This document shows positions 7,908 through 15,607 of a stretch of 64,000 nt of DNA, piece by piece; positions within the stretch are counted from its first letter, which is position 1, and every line of letters begins with the position of its first letter. The notes under the pieces were generated by a model. The model was not told the origin of the DNA. It saw nothing but the letters and a program-made list of their open reading frames with translations, and made no database searches. The position numbers were made by a program, and so were the translations under genes. The DNA is taken from assembly GCA_951799445.1 (NCBI GenBank), contig CATOGU010000064.1, positions 1 through 64,000 of the forward strand, written 5' to 3'. Source of the stretch: Pseudisothecium myosuroides (lineage: Eukaryota > Streptophyta > Bryopsida > Hypnales > Lembophyllaceae).

Positions 7908-8722
7908 ACTTCGGCTTCAACCTGAACTTCAAGCCCGCCGAAGACCTTCTGCGGCGTCTGAAGGTGCTCCCGCCCGAGCCCCAAGCTCCTGCGCCGCCTC
8001 CCCCGTCGCCTGTGGCCCCCGCCACGGCGTCGATCAGCGTCGTGGCGGCTCCAGCGCCCACCCTGGCCCCCAGCGGTGGCCTGCGGCTCTCCCTGGCCTA
8101 CGCGGGGCTCCTGTCGCGCATGGAGGGGATCAAGGGGGCCGTGCCCGGCAAGGTCGGCCGGTGGACGTGGTATTTCGACAGCGTGGGCGTTCCGACGCTC
8201 GGCTATGGACATGCCCTGCATCATCCTGTGACCGGAGAAATCCTGAAGAGGGCGATCCACGGGGCCGCCACCAGCGATCTCGCCAATCAGGCGATGGTGA
8301 AGTATTACGGGTCCACCGACATCGATATGGCGCAAGTCTTGGCGCTGAAGACGAAGGACATGCAGAACTACGCCGACGCGGCGGCACTCCACATCCGAAC
8401 TTCGACGAAGCAAGACGAGTTCGACATGCTGGTGGACTTCGCCTACAACGTCGGTGAGCACAGCCTGGAAACGTCCACGCTCCTGCGTCTGCATAACGCG
8501 GGCGGATGCCCCATCGGCCCGCTCGATCCGGCGACCATGGCCGCCAACTCGCGCGGCAAGGTGGCGATCCACACGATCTCAGACGCCTTCACGGCGTGGT
8601 CCAACGCGGACCATGCGTGGAGCCTTGGCGTCTTCCACAGGCGATGCGTCGAAGTGTTCGTCTATTCGGGGATGGACTACAACGCGGCGTATGATAAAGC
8701 GTTCGCCTACCACGGCGGTTGA
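7904..8722 (+). CDS. GH24-type lysozyme (endolysin or virion lysin)
   Basis: A 272-residue muramidase predicted to cut the glycan strands of peptidoglycan. AAGGAG precedes the ATG by 6 bases. Residues 1-22 are a short amphipathic leader, residues 23-60 a Pro/Ala-rich linker, and the catalytic domain begins near 65. Glu74 (SRMEG), Asp92 (YFDS) and Thr98 (VPTLGYGH) correspond to the T4 lysozyme catalytic Glu/Asp/Thr triad, but Glu and Asp are 18 residues apart instead of the usual 9, implying an insert. No signal peptide is visible, so a holin or virion incorporation would be needed. The place between portal and scaffold is unusual for an endolysin and is far from the spanins. Confidence 0.82.
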   Translation: MNFGFNLNFKPAEDLLRRLKVLPPEPQAPAPPPPSPVAPATASISVVAAPAPTLAPSGGLRLSLAYAGLLSRMEGIKGAVPGKVGRWTWYFDSVGVPTLGYGHALHHPVTGEILKRAIHGAATSDLANQAMVKYYGSTDIDMAQVLALKTKDMQNYADAAALHIRTSTKQDEFDMLVDFAYNVGEHSLETSTLLRLHNAGGCPIGPLDPATMAANSRGKVAIHTISDAFTAWSNADHAWSLGVFHRRCVEVFVYSGMDYNAAYDKAFAYHGG

Positions 8723-8747
8723 CCCTTCACTCAAAGGCAGATCACAG

Positions 8748-9575
8748 ATGTTTTTCTTCAAGGACAATGCGGAACTGGACACGCTGGACAATGTTCCGGC
8801 GGAGTATCACCTGTTCTACGTCAAAGGACAGGACAACAAGTTCACGCTGAAGCCCGATCTGAAGTCGGTCACGGAGAACATTGACGGGCTCCGCACCAAC
8901 CTGACGACGGCGCAGGCCAACGTCACGCGCGCCAATGCGGAAAGCCAGACCCGTCGCACCGAACTGGAGAAGTTCACGCAACTCGGGTTCGGCGATACGG
9001 CCGAAGCGGTGAAGTCCAAGTTCGACCAGATGAACAAGGACCTGACGGACGGCAAGAAGATCAATCCCGACACGATCCGTCAGGAAGTCACGAACCAACT
9101 GAAGACCGAGATCGAGACCGCGCAGAACAACGCGAAGGAGATGGAGGGCGAACTGACGCGCGTCCTTCTCGACGATCAGGTCACGCGCTCCGTGATCGAG
9201 AACAAAGGCAACATCGATCTCCTGGGGCCGGTGATCCGTGGGCGCGTCGGCGTCGTCAAGGACCCGAACACCGGGCGTCGGATCGCGGTCGGTGTCAATG
9301 AGAAGGGCGAAGCCCTGCCCGGCGTGGACGGCGGATACATGCCGGTGAGCAAGGTGGTGGAGGGGTTCAAGAAGGACCCCAAGTTCGCGGCGGCGTTCGA
9401 AGCGCCCAAGCAAACGGGCGGCGGCCCCGTGGGCGGCGGTGGTGCTCCGCCCCGCGTCGTCGGCTCCCCGGCCGGTGGCGGCGGCCAGCGCCAGGAGGGC
9501 CAAGCGCCCATCAACCCGACCAGCAAGATCGCGGCCGGGCTCGCGGCTCGGGCTCAGGGCGGTGCTCAGCGCTGA
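8748..9575 (+). CDS. Capsid scaffold protein (putative)
   Basis: A 275-residue protein between portal/lysozyme and the major capsid gene, the usual scaffold position. Residues about 45-145 are a long charged helical region likely to form a coiled coil, as in scaffolds that guide prohead assembly and then leave. Residues 215-255 are Gly/Pro-rich and disordered; the last 20 residues form a basic helix (SKIAAGLAARAQGGAQR) that could contact the capsid. Assignment is by position and composition. Confidence 0.75.
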   Translation: MFFFKDNAELDTLDNVPAEYHLFYVKGQDNKFTLKPDLKSVTENIDGLRTNLTTAQANVTRANAESQTRRTELEKFTQLGFGDTAEAVKSKFDQMNKDLTDGKKINPDTIRQEVTNQLKTEIETAQNNAKEMEGELTRVLLDDQVTRSVIENKGNIDLLGPVIRGRVGVVKDPNTGRRIAVGVNEKGEALPGVDGGYMPVSKVVEGFKKDPKFAAAFEAPKQTGGGPVGGGGAPPRVVGSPAGGGGQRQEGQAPINPTSKIAAGLAARAQGGAQR

Positions 9576-9630
9576 CGTGACCGAAAGTCCTCGCAAGGGG
9601 ACTTGAAAACCCCGTTAACCATGAGCGATA

Positions 9631-9664
9631 AAGGGGCGCGCTTTCGAGCACGCCCCTTTTTCGT
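9631..9664 (+). terminator. Intrinsic terminator after scaffold gene
   Basis: A 12-position stem (AAGGGGCG-C-GCT paired with AGC-A-CGCCCCTT, one C-A mismatch) closes on a stable TTCG tetraloop and runs into TTTTT. It lies between scaffold and capsid genes, so it either reduces upstream read-through or implies a separate promoter for the capsid gene at 9665-9771. TTAACCATG at 9615-9623 lies just upstream. Confidence 0.8.
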
Positions 9665-9771
9665 GGATGGATTTCCGGGAAGAGGCGGTGAGGGACCGGC
9701 CGGACGGTGATCGTCGCGGGACCAAAGAAGACATCCTCCATCGTCCTCACCCCTGAAAGGGAAACTCTGTC

Positions 9772-10752
9772 ATGGCTTCGGTCACTCTCGACGAAAGCGC
9801 CAAGCTGGCGCAAGACGAACTGATCTCGGGCGTCATCGAGACCATCGTCACGGTCAACCCCTGGTTCGAACTCCTGCCCTTCGAAGGGATCGACGGGAAC
9901 TCGCTCGCCTACAACCGCGAAGCGCTGCTCGGCGGCGTCATCACGGCGGGCGTCGGCGCGAACCTCGCCACGGCGCAAGGCGGCGAAGCCAAGCGTGCGG
10001 CGACCTTCACGCGCGTCAACTCCAACCTCACCAAAATCCTCGGTGACGCGGAGATCGACAACCTGATCCAGGCGACGCGCTCCGGCGAGAACGACCAGAA
10101 GGCGATCCAGATCGCCAGCAAGGCGAAGGCGTCGGCGCGTCAGTTCCAGGACATGCTCATCAACGGCACGGGTCTCGGCGACGAGTTCACCGGCCTGATC
10201 GGCCTGTGCGCGGACAGCCAGATCGTCCGTCAGACGGACGACGGCACCGAAGAAGGCGATGCGACGAACGGCGGCAAGCTGTCGTTCTCCATGCTCGACG
10301 CGCTCCTGGACAAGGTGACGGACAAGGACGCCACCCCCGACTTCATCATGATGAACGCGCGGGACCTGCGGTCCTATCGCGCCCTCCTGCGGAAGCTCGG
10401 CGGCACGCGCCCCGACGACATCTTCACGATGCCGTCCGGTCGGGAAGTCATGGCCTACAACGGCATCCCGATCTTCCGTAACGACTACATCCCGACCAAT
10501 CTGGTCACGGGTTCGTCGAACAAGACCAGCGTCATCTTCGCGGGCACGCTCGACGACGGTTCGCTGTCGCACGGCATCGGCGGCCTGACGGCGAAGAACG
10601 CCGCCGGGATCAGCATCGTCGAAGTCGGCCAGAGCGAGACCAAGGACGAAGAAATCACCCGCGTCCGCTGGTATTGCGGGCTGGCGAACTACTCGCAACT
10701 CGGCCTCGCGATGATGACCGGCGTCCAGGCGGGCTACAACGTCGAGGCGTAA
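9772..10752 (+). CDS. Major capsid protein
   Basis: A 326-residue protein forming the icosahedral shell, assigned by its position after scaffold and by an HK97-fold-like pattern: a helical N-terminus (LAQDELISGVIETIVTVNPW), a long central helix (about residues 100-125), and C-terminal beta strands with a conserved-looking VRWYCGLANYSQLGLA segment. GAAAGGGAAA precedes the start. Codon use is strongly GC-biased, as in highly expressed phage genes. No protease or delta-domain is fused, consistent with a separate scaffold. A strong terminator follows. Confidence 0.88.
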   Translation: MASVTLDESAKLAQDELISGVIETIVTVNPWFELLPFEGIDGNSLAYNREALLGGVITAGVGANLATAQGGEAKRAATFTRVNSNLTKILGDAEIDNLIQATRSGENDQKAIQIASKAKASARQFQDMLINGTGLGDEFTGLIGLCADSQIVRQTDDGTEEGDATNGGKLSFSMLDALLDKVTDKDATPDFIMMNARDLRSYRALLRKLGGTRPDDIFTMPSGREVMAYNGIPIFRNDYIPTNLVTGSSNKTSVIFAGTLDDGSLSHGIGGLTAKNAAGISIVEVGQSETKDEEITRVRWYCGLANYSQLGLAMMTGVQAGYNVEA

Positions 10753-10785
10753 GCCCCGACGCCAAGCTCTTCAGCCGCGAACAGG

Positions 10786-10816
10786 AAACCCCCGGTCTAG
10801 GCCGGGGGTTTCTTTC
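10786..10816 (+). terminator. Intrinsic terminator after capsid gene
   Basis: A 10-bp perfect stem (AAACCCCCGG / CCGGGGGTTT) with loop TCTAGG is followed by TCTTTCG. The inner GGTCTAGGCC is one of the recurring hairpin cores found in this genome. Confidence 0.85.
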
Positions 10817-10883
10817 GTTTGCGCTATAGGTTCACCCGAGTTAGGGTCGGGTCCTTCGTATCCCTTCACCAGGACCACTCCAG

Positions 10884-11393
10884 ATGTTCGAAACCAACCG
10901 CCCCTATCGCATCCGTTTCGCTCTTCCCGAAAGCTCCAGGGGCAAGGTGGACCGGATCAGGAATATCGAGTTCAACGGGGACGGTATCTACGTCTTCGAA
11001 GGCATGTTGCCTGAATACGAAGCTGTCAGGAAGTTCCTGAAGAACTACGGCGTCGAGCCCATGGACGTTCCCGATCTCACCACGAAGATCGAGCGTCCCG
11101 CTCCGCAAGGTATCGGCAAGATCAAACTTGCAAACGTCGCCGGAGCCAAGGATGATCTGGACGATCTCTCCGATCTCAAAGGTCAGGCCACCAATGTCGC
11201 TCCCTCGCGTCCCGCCTCTGAAGGGAACCGGCAACCCCCGGCCCGTCAAGCTCCGGGGTCCGAAGGCGCAGCCGGTGTTCGACACGGGAGCGGGGCAGAT
11301 GCAGCTTCGGGTCCAACCTCGGGGCCTGTTCCCACCGGCCAAGACGGTGTGGGGTCCGAAGCTGAAGTAAGCCCCGAGGACTTTCAGTTCTAG
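10884..11393 (+). CDS. Hypothetical structural-region protein
   Basis: A 169-residue protein of unknown function. It starts after a leader containing TTCACCAGGA (10865-10874). Residues 1-65 form a compact domain (a YRIRFALPESSRGKVDRIRN segment, then a helix). From about residue 104 the chain is Pro/Ser/Gly-rich and low-complexity, with weaker third-position GC bias, and a second frame with much stronger coding signal (11194-11370) overlaps this part. It ends in SPEDFQF, an acidic-aromatic tail seen in other proteins here. The true C-terminus could be affected by a frameshift. Confidence 0.6.
   Translation: MFETNRPYRIRFALPESSRGKVDRIRNIEFNGDGIYVFEGMLPEYEAVRKFLKNYGVEPMDVPDLTTKIERPAPQGIGKIKLANVAGAKDDLDDLSDLKGQATNVAPSRPASEGNRQPPARQAPGSEGAAGVRHGSGADAASGPTSGPVPTGQDGVGSEAEVSPEDFQF
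11194..11370 (+). CDS. Overlapping basic protein, 58 aa
   Basis: A 58-codon frame nested in the +1 frame of the preceding gene. AAAGGTC lies 10 bases before the ATG. Third codon positions are mostly G or C across the whole frame, while the overlapping frame is mixed there, so this frame looks like the one under coding selection. The product is Pro/Lys/Arg/Gly-rich and probably disordered, similar in style to the 46-residue product at 11428. Function unknown. It could also be the displaced C-terminus of the 10884 gene if a frameshift exists. Confidence 0.5.
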   Translation: MSLPRVPPLKGTGNPRPVKLRGPKAQPVFDTGAGQMQLRVQPRGLFPPAKTVWGPKLK

Positions 11394-11427
11394 GGGTCCA
11401 CCGTAGTCCAGCGAAGGGGATACCACC

Positions 11428-11568
11428 ATGAAGGGCATGACCAAGGGAACTCGGTCCATCCCCAAGGGCTCTTCGGGGAAGACCGTCGTCAAGGCGTCTC
11501 CCCCGGTGTCCAAGGGCAAGGGGTCGAGCCAGTTCGGCGGTCGAACTCCGTCCGGCGGCCGAGTTTAA
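11428..11568 (+). CDS. Small basic Ser/Gly/Lys-rich protein, 46 aa
   Basis: A 46-codon frame with GAAGGGGA about 9 bases before the ATG. The product is Lys/Ser/Gly-rich (MKGMTKGTRSIPKGSSGKT...) with no predicted fold. Together with 11194-11370 and the 57-residue product at 54209 it forms a set of tiny basic, disordered proteins. Positioned among head genes, it might bind packaged DNA or the capsid; this is a guess. Confidence 0.6.
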   Translation: MKGMTKGTRSIPKGSSGKTVVKASPPVSKGKGSSQFGGRTPSGGRV

Positions 11569-11622
11569 TCCCGGCTGACGTAGAACTCGGGACCAGCAAC
11601 GTCGAACAAGGATTGAAGTGAT

Positions 11623-12042
11623 ATGGCGTCGTTCACCTACGACAAGTTCTACTACCACATGGCTCGGGGTGAGCTAAACGCTCTCGCAGATACCTTCAAG
11701 GCGTTGCTGGTTACGTCAGCCTATGCCCCGAACAAGGGCGCGGACGACAACCTGGGGAGCCTGACGAACGAAGTCGTCGGAACGGGATATACGGCTGGCG
11801 GTAAGGCGACCGCCTGCACAGTCTCTCTTGATCCGGTGAACCACAGGGTCGAACTCGCTTTTGCCGGTGTGAACTGGCCCGCCAGCACGATCACGAACGC
11901 GCACGCGGTGGTGATCTATCGTGTCGGCACGGATGCCGCGTCCAGCTATCTCTGCGCCTATGCGGAGTTCAGTTCGGACAAGTCAGACGCCTCAGCAACT
12001 TTCGCTGTGTCCTTCGATACACCGATCCGTATCCAGAACTAA
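11623..12042 (+). CDS. Putative virion structural protein, 139 aa
   Basis: A small beta-rich protein similar in pattern to a widespread phage family containing ...YAPN...D...LTNEV.GTGYTAGG...VTLD...WPASTI..., usually found next to head genes and thought to be a head or neck surface component. Here the matching segments are YAPNKGADDNLGSLTNEVVG (about 31-50), GTGYTAGGKA and VNWPASTITNAHAVVIY. Function has not been established. Third-position GC bias and conserved context make it a confident gene. Confidence 0.75.
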   Translation: MASFTYDKFYYHMARGELNALADTFKALLVTSAYAPNKGADDNLGSLTNEVVGTGYTAGGKATACTVSLDPVNHRVELAFAGVNWPASTITNAHAVVIYRVGTDAASSYLCAYAEFSSDKSDASATFAVSFDTPIRIQN

Positions 12043-12048
12043 GTGAAG

Positions 12049-12068
12049 AAGGAGGCGGTCTAGGCCGC
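12049..12068 (+). promoter_or_regulatory. Shine-Dalgarno plus hairpin before connector gene
   Basis: AAGGAGG (12049-12055) is followed by the hairpin GCGG-TCTAGG-CCGC, and the ATG comes only at 12077, about 21 bases after the Shine-Dalgarno. If the hairpin forms, the effective distance would be close to normal. The core GGTCTAGGCC matches the recurring hairpin loop of this genome. Confidence 0.5.
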
Positions 12069-12076
12069 GCCAGCCC

Positions 12077-12649
12077 ATGACGACCGCCTCCGATCTTCTA
12101 GTCGTCCAGAACGACACCGGCAACGCAGACGGCGCGAACGCCTACTGTGATGTGGACTTCTTCAAGCTCTACTGCATCTCCCGTGGCAAGTCGCTGGTGA
12201 AGACCGCCGCTGCGGACCCGGCGAACAACGTCCTCTACTCGGATGACGAGATCGCGGCGGCCATCATGGGTTCGCGCGAATACATGGACGGTCGCTGGGG
12301 GAACAAGTATGTCGGACAGCGGATGCAGGAACTCCAGGACACGGAGTGGCCCCGCTATGACGCTTACGACAACTCTGACTTCTACATCAACGGCATCACC
12401 GACATCCTCCGTAGGGCGAACTCGGAATACGGCTACATCCTTCTCACCACGACGGAACTGAACCCGAACCCGACGCGCGACGAGACCGGCCAGCGTGTTC
12501 AGCGCAAGACCACGCAAGTCGGGCCGATCCTGGACAGCGTGACCTACGTCGCGGGTGCTGCGTTCGATCAGCCGACGTATCCGACCGCCGATAACATCCT
12601 GCGCTCCAGGGGTTACATCCTGTCGGGCTCTTCTCTGATCCGAGCCTAA
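12077..12649 (+). CDS. Head-tail connector protein (putative)
   Basis: A 190-residue protein in the position of the head-completion adaptor that binds the portal ring. The pattern NAYCDVDFFKLYCISRGKS ... ILRSRGYILSGSSLIRA resembles the phage family annotated as DnaT-like or head-tail adaptor proteins, with a helical N-terminus (residues 20-110). Two downstream genes of connector and tail-terminator size support the module. The exact role within the neck is inferred from gene order. Confidence 0.65.
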   Translation: MTTASDLLVVQNDTGNADGANAYCDVDFFKLYCISRGKSLVKTAAADPANNVLYSDDEIAAAIMGSREYMDGRWGNKYVGQRMQELQDTEWPRYDAYDNSDFYINGITDILRRANSEYGYILLTTTELNPNPTRDETGQRVQRKTTQVGPILDSVTYVAGAAFDQPTYPTADNILRSRGYILSGSSLIRA

Positions 12650-12650
12650 G

Positions 12651-13034
12651 ATGGTGGACTTCTACGTCGCCACCGCAGCGAAGGCGCAGTCGCTTATCAA
12701 GAAGCGCGGTCGCCCCATCGTGGTCAATCACGTCGCGGACGGCGTGGCCGCCGATCCTGACAAGCCATGGGACACCGTGGCCGATCCTTCTGGCCCCGAG
12801 ACCTTCCCCACGTTCGGCGTGTTCATCTCGTATGACAGCAAAGACGTGGACGGGGAGAAGATCAGGGGCACAGACCTGAAGCTCCTGGTCTCGCCCGTAG
12901 GGATGCCGTTCGACATCGCCAATCGCGATACGATCACGGACAGCTTGCACGGCGACCTGTCGATCCAGGATGTCGATCCAATCGAGCCTGGAGGAACGCG
13001 CGTCCTCTACACTCTCCAGGTAAGGCGCGGGTGA
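12651..13034 (+). CDS. Head-tail joining protein (putative)
   Basis: A 127-residue beta-rich protein starting one base after the upstream stop. Size, composition and order (adaptor, this gene, tail terminator, tube) fit the head-closure or stopper protein of long-tailed phages. No diagnostic motif is visible. Its stop overlaps the next start (TGATG). Confidence 0.6.
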   Translation: MVDFYVATAAKAQSLIKKRGRPIVVNHVADGVAADPDKPWDTVADPSGPETFPTFGVFISYDSKDVDGEKIRGTDLKLLVSPVGMPFDIANRDTITDSLHGDLSIQDVDPIEPGGTRVLYTLQVRRG

Positions 13035-13522
13035 TGAACTACAGCTATACCATCGGGGAAGCTCGGGACTGCCTCTACTCCACCTTCTATGACCCGTGGA
13101 AGGACCCTGTGACCGGCTGGCATTCCGTCCTGACGGATGTGGACCCGGCGAGCAAGGACAAGGCCCCCAAGGTCATCTTTGACGGCCTTGAACCGGCGGA
13201 CGATGCGACGATCTCACAGCCGGAACTCTACGTCTTCGTCCGCCATGCCACGGGCCAGCAAGCCTCGCTTCGGGGCGAGAACGGGCGACGCTGGAGGCGG
13301 ACGGGGATCATGCTGATCCGTATCTACGTCCCCAAGGCCATGCCGTTGAAAACGGCCGATGCGCTCAGTAGGATCGTGCTCGACGCCTTCCAAGGCAAGC
13401 GAGGCGTCGGTCTTGGGGCGGGGATCACGTTCCCTTCGGTGAAACCCATCGAACAGGGTGCGTTGAAGAACCGCTACTTGACGGACGTGCTTGTGTCCTT
13501 CGAATACGACGAACTGATCTAA
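13034..13522 (+). CDS. Tail terminator-like protein (putative)
   Basis: A 162-residue protein whose ATG at 13034 overlaps the upstream stop (TGATG). The alternation of an N-terminal helix (EARDCLYSTFYDPW) and strands (VYVFVRHATGQ, GIMLIRIYVPK, YLTDVLVSFEYDEL) fits tail-terminator proteins that cap the tube at the head-proximal end. It lies immediately upstream of the tube gene, the standard location. The family is inferred from order. Confidence 0.65.
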   Translation: MNYSYTIGEARDCLYSTFYDPWKDPVTGWHSVLTDVDPASKDKAPKVIFDGLEPADDATISQPELYVFVRHATGQQASLRGENGRRWRRTGIMLIRIYVPKAMPLKTADALSRIVLDAFQGKRGVGLGAGITFPSVKPIEQGALKNRYLTDVLVSFEYDELI

Positions 13523-13543
13523 GAACCCCCAGCGGAGGCCGTG

Positions 13544-15055
13544 ATGGTCAATAAGATCGACAGCAACTTCACCGGCCTGCGCTACGCGCTGGAAACCCCC
13601 GGTGTTCCGAAGCAACTGCCCGGCGTCGGTGGCGCGGACGCCATCTGGTTCGAACTGGAGCCGAACTCCTACAGCGACTTCGGTGGCACGACCACGCTGA
13701 AGGCGCGCACGCCGATCACCGCCGGGCGTCAACGTCGGAAGGGCCGTGCCGTCGATCTCGACGCCAAGGGCGGCTTCACGATGGACTTCACGTCCGACAA
13801 CATGCTCGGCCTCATGCCGTCCTACTTCTTCGCGGCGTGGCGCAAGGGCGCGGCTCTGCGCGAGACCGTGGACGGGATCAGCGTCACGGCGGGCACGAAG
13901 AAGTATGCCAAGGCGGGCGGGCTCGGCGGCGCGGCCGGTGCGCTTCTCCTGGCCTCCGGCTTCGGCGTCCCGGCGAACAACGGCGTGAAGCACGTCACGG
14001 CCGTCACGGGCGCGGACCTGACGGTCTCCGAAGTCGTGGCGGACGAAGCGGCGGGCGTCGGCTCGACGCAGAAGACCAAGCTGGTCGGCTTCCAGGGCAC
14101 GGCGGGCGACATCACCGTGGACGCCAGCGATCCGAACTTCCCGGCGCTCCTGTCCACCGCGCTCGACTTCACGACGTTCGGGCTGGTCCCCGGCGCGTGG
14201 GTCTATGTCGGCGGCGACGCGGCGGTGATGTCGTTCGCGTCCGCCGGGAACAACGGCTTCGCCCGAGTGGCCGCCATCGCCGCCCACAAGCTGACGTTCG
14301 ACAAGACGCAGAACACGATGGCGACCGATGCGGGCGCGGCCAAGACCGTGCAAATCTTCTTCTCCGACTTCATCAAGAACGAGAGCAACCCCGAACTGAT
14401 CGTTACTCAGACGGTCCAGTTCGAACGGTCGCTGTCGTCGGCGGGCTTCGAATACCTGCCCGGTTCGTTCGCGAACGAACTGACGGTGGACATGAAGTCG
14501 GCGGACAAGATCGAACTGACGCTCGCCTTCGTCTCCCTGGACGCCGAGGAAGTGGACTACGCGGATCGCAAGGCCGGTTCGTTCCCCGACATCTCCACGG
14601 ACCCGGAAGCCTACAATACGTCCACCGATCTGATCCGCATCCGTGCGGCTCACCAGGGCTCGGCGTCGCCGCTGTTCGCGTTCATGCAGAACATGAGCTT
14701 CAAGATCAGCAACAACGTCTCGCCGCTGAAGGCTCTCGGGGTGTTCGGCTCCTTCGACACTTCCATCGGTGACTTCGTGGTGGACGGTGACATCACCGCC
14801 TACTTCAGCGACATCGCCGCCGTGGCCGCCGTCCGCAAGGCCGACAGCCTCACCATCGATTTCGGGCTCGCGCTCGACAATCGCGGATGGATGTTCGACA
14901 TCCCGCATCTGGTCTTCGACAAGGGCAACCTGACGATCACCAAGGATCAGCCGATCACGATCCCGGTCGGGATCAACGCGGCGGCGGACCAGAAGCTCAA
15001 TACGACGCTGACGGCCTCCTACTTCGCCTATCTTCCCGACGCCGCGTCCGCGTAA
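13544..15055 (+). CDS. Major tail tube protein
   Basis: A 503-residue protein predicted to polymerise into the tail tube. The ATG at 13544 is preferred over GTG at 13541 because GGAGG (13534-13538) is better spaced. It is much longer than the usual 150-330 residues of tube proteins, suggesting one or two inserted or added beta domains (Ala/Gly/Thr/Val-rich, about residues 110-290), perhaps surface-exposed. It is followed by an intrinsic terminator and then the tail-assembly chaperones, the normal order. Codon use indicates high expression. Confidence 0.8.
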   Translation: MVNKIDSNFTGLRYALETPGVPKQLPGVGGADAIWFELEPNSYSDFGGTTTLKARTPITAGRQRRKGRAVDLDAKGGFTMDFTSDNMLGLMPSYFFAAWRKGAALRETVDGISVTAGTKKYAKAGGLGGAAGALLLASGFGVPANNGVKHVTAVTGADLTVSEVVADEAAGVGSTQKTKLVGFQGTAGDITVDASDPNFPALLSTALDFTTFGLVPGAWVYVGGDAAVMSFASAGNNGFARVAAIAAHKLTFDKTQNTMATDAGAAKTVQIFFSDFIKNESNPELIVTQTVQFERSLSSAGFEYLPGSFANELTVDMKSADKIELTLAFVSLDAEEVDYADRKAGSFPDISTDPEAYNTSTDLIRIRAAHQGSASPLFAFMQNMSFKISNNVSPLKALGVFGSFDTSIGDFVVDGDITAYFSDIAAVAAVRKADSLTIDFGLALDNRGWMFDIPHLVFDKGNLTITKDQPITIPVGINAAADQKLNTTLTASYFAYLPDAASA

Positions 15056-15089
15056 CGCATTGCCTCTTCGGAGGCCGTCGAGTAGGGTC

Positions 15090-15119
15090 AAGGGGTCGGG
15101 ACGTTCCCGGCCCCTTTTC
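15090..15119 (+). terminator. Intrinsic terminator after tube gene
   Basis: A 12-bp stem (AAGGGGTCGGGA paired with TCCCGGCCCCTT, one G-U pair) with a 3-base loop runs into TTTTCT. It separates the highly expressed tube gene from the chaperone and tape-measure genes. Confidence 0.85.
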
Positions 15120-15139
15120 TATTGGAGATCACCTAGATC

Positions 15140-15607
15140 ATGCCCGGCGTCAATCCTTACAAGTCCTACGACATGAACCCCGACAAGGAACGGGATGGTG
15201 TCGTGGTGGTGGAGAACGAACACTTCCGCATCACCGGCCGTCGCGCAGGCGGCAAGAACGTCAAGTTCGAAAGCGTCCGCGACTTCAAGACCAAGCCCCA
15301 TCGTCGCGCCATCGCGACCGGCACGCTGGACAAGGGCACGCAAGACCGGCTGAACGCCGAACTGGCGGCCGAGACGCTGGTGGCGCTGTGGGAGACGAAC
15401 CAGAGCGAGGACGGCGGCAAGACCCCGAAGTGGGTTCCGAACACGATCCACGATGTCGAGAGCGGCGAGATCGTGCCCTACACCGAAGAACTCGCGGTGA
15501 AGACCTTCCTCCGCTACGATGAACTGTATGAACAGTTCTCGCGCGGCTGCGGCGACATCGAGAACTTCCTGGACAAGGACCAGATCGAAGCCGACGTGGG
15601 AAACTAA
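15140..15607 (+). CDS. Tail assembly chaperone, gpG-like
   Basis: A 155-residue protein between tube and tape measure, the conserved place of lambda gpG. These chaperones coat the tape-measure protein during tail assembly. The last sense codons read GTG GGA AAC before TAA, giving a perfect slippery heptamer G-GGA-AAC at 15598-15604. A -1 slip there continues into the next frame to 16029, making a gpGT-type fusion. The residues at the C-terminus (DIENFLDKDQIEADVGN) are acidic. Confidence 0.85.
   Translation: MPGVNPYKSYDMNPDKERDGVVVVENEHFRITGRRAGGKNVKFESVRDFKTKPHRRAIATGTLDKGTQDRLNAELAAETLVALWETNQSEDGGKTPKWVPNTIHDVESGEIVPYTEELAVKTFLRYDELYEQFSRGCGDIENFLDKDQIEADVGN
15598..15604 (+). promoter_or_regulatory. 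-1 ribosomal frameshift site GGGAAAC
   Basis: The heptamer is in the correct register (X XXY YYZ = G GGA AAC) immediately before the gpG stop codon. Lambda uses the near-identical GGGAAAG for gpG-T. After slippage, reading resumes with CTA ACC GCC and stays open to 16029. Confidence 0.88.

Noticed and set aside
13214..15091. A 625-codon open frame antisense to the tail tube gene
   Set aside because: Same reason: shadow of a GC-rich gene, Arg/Asp/Val-rich, no motif.
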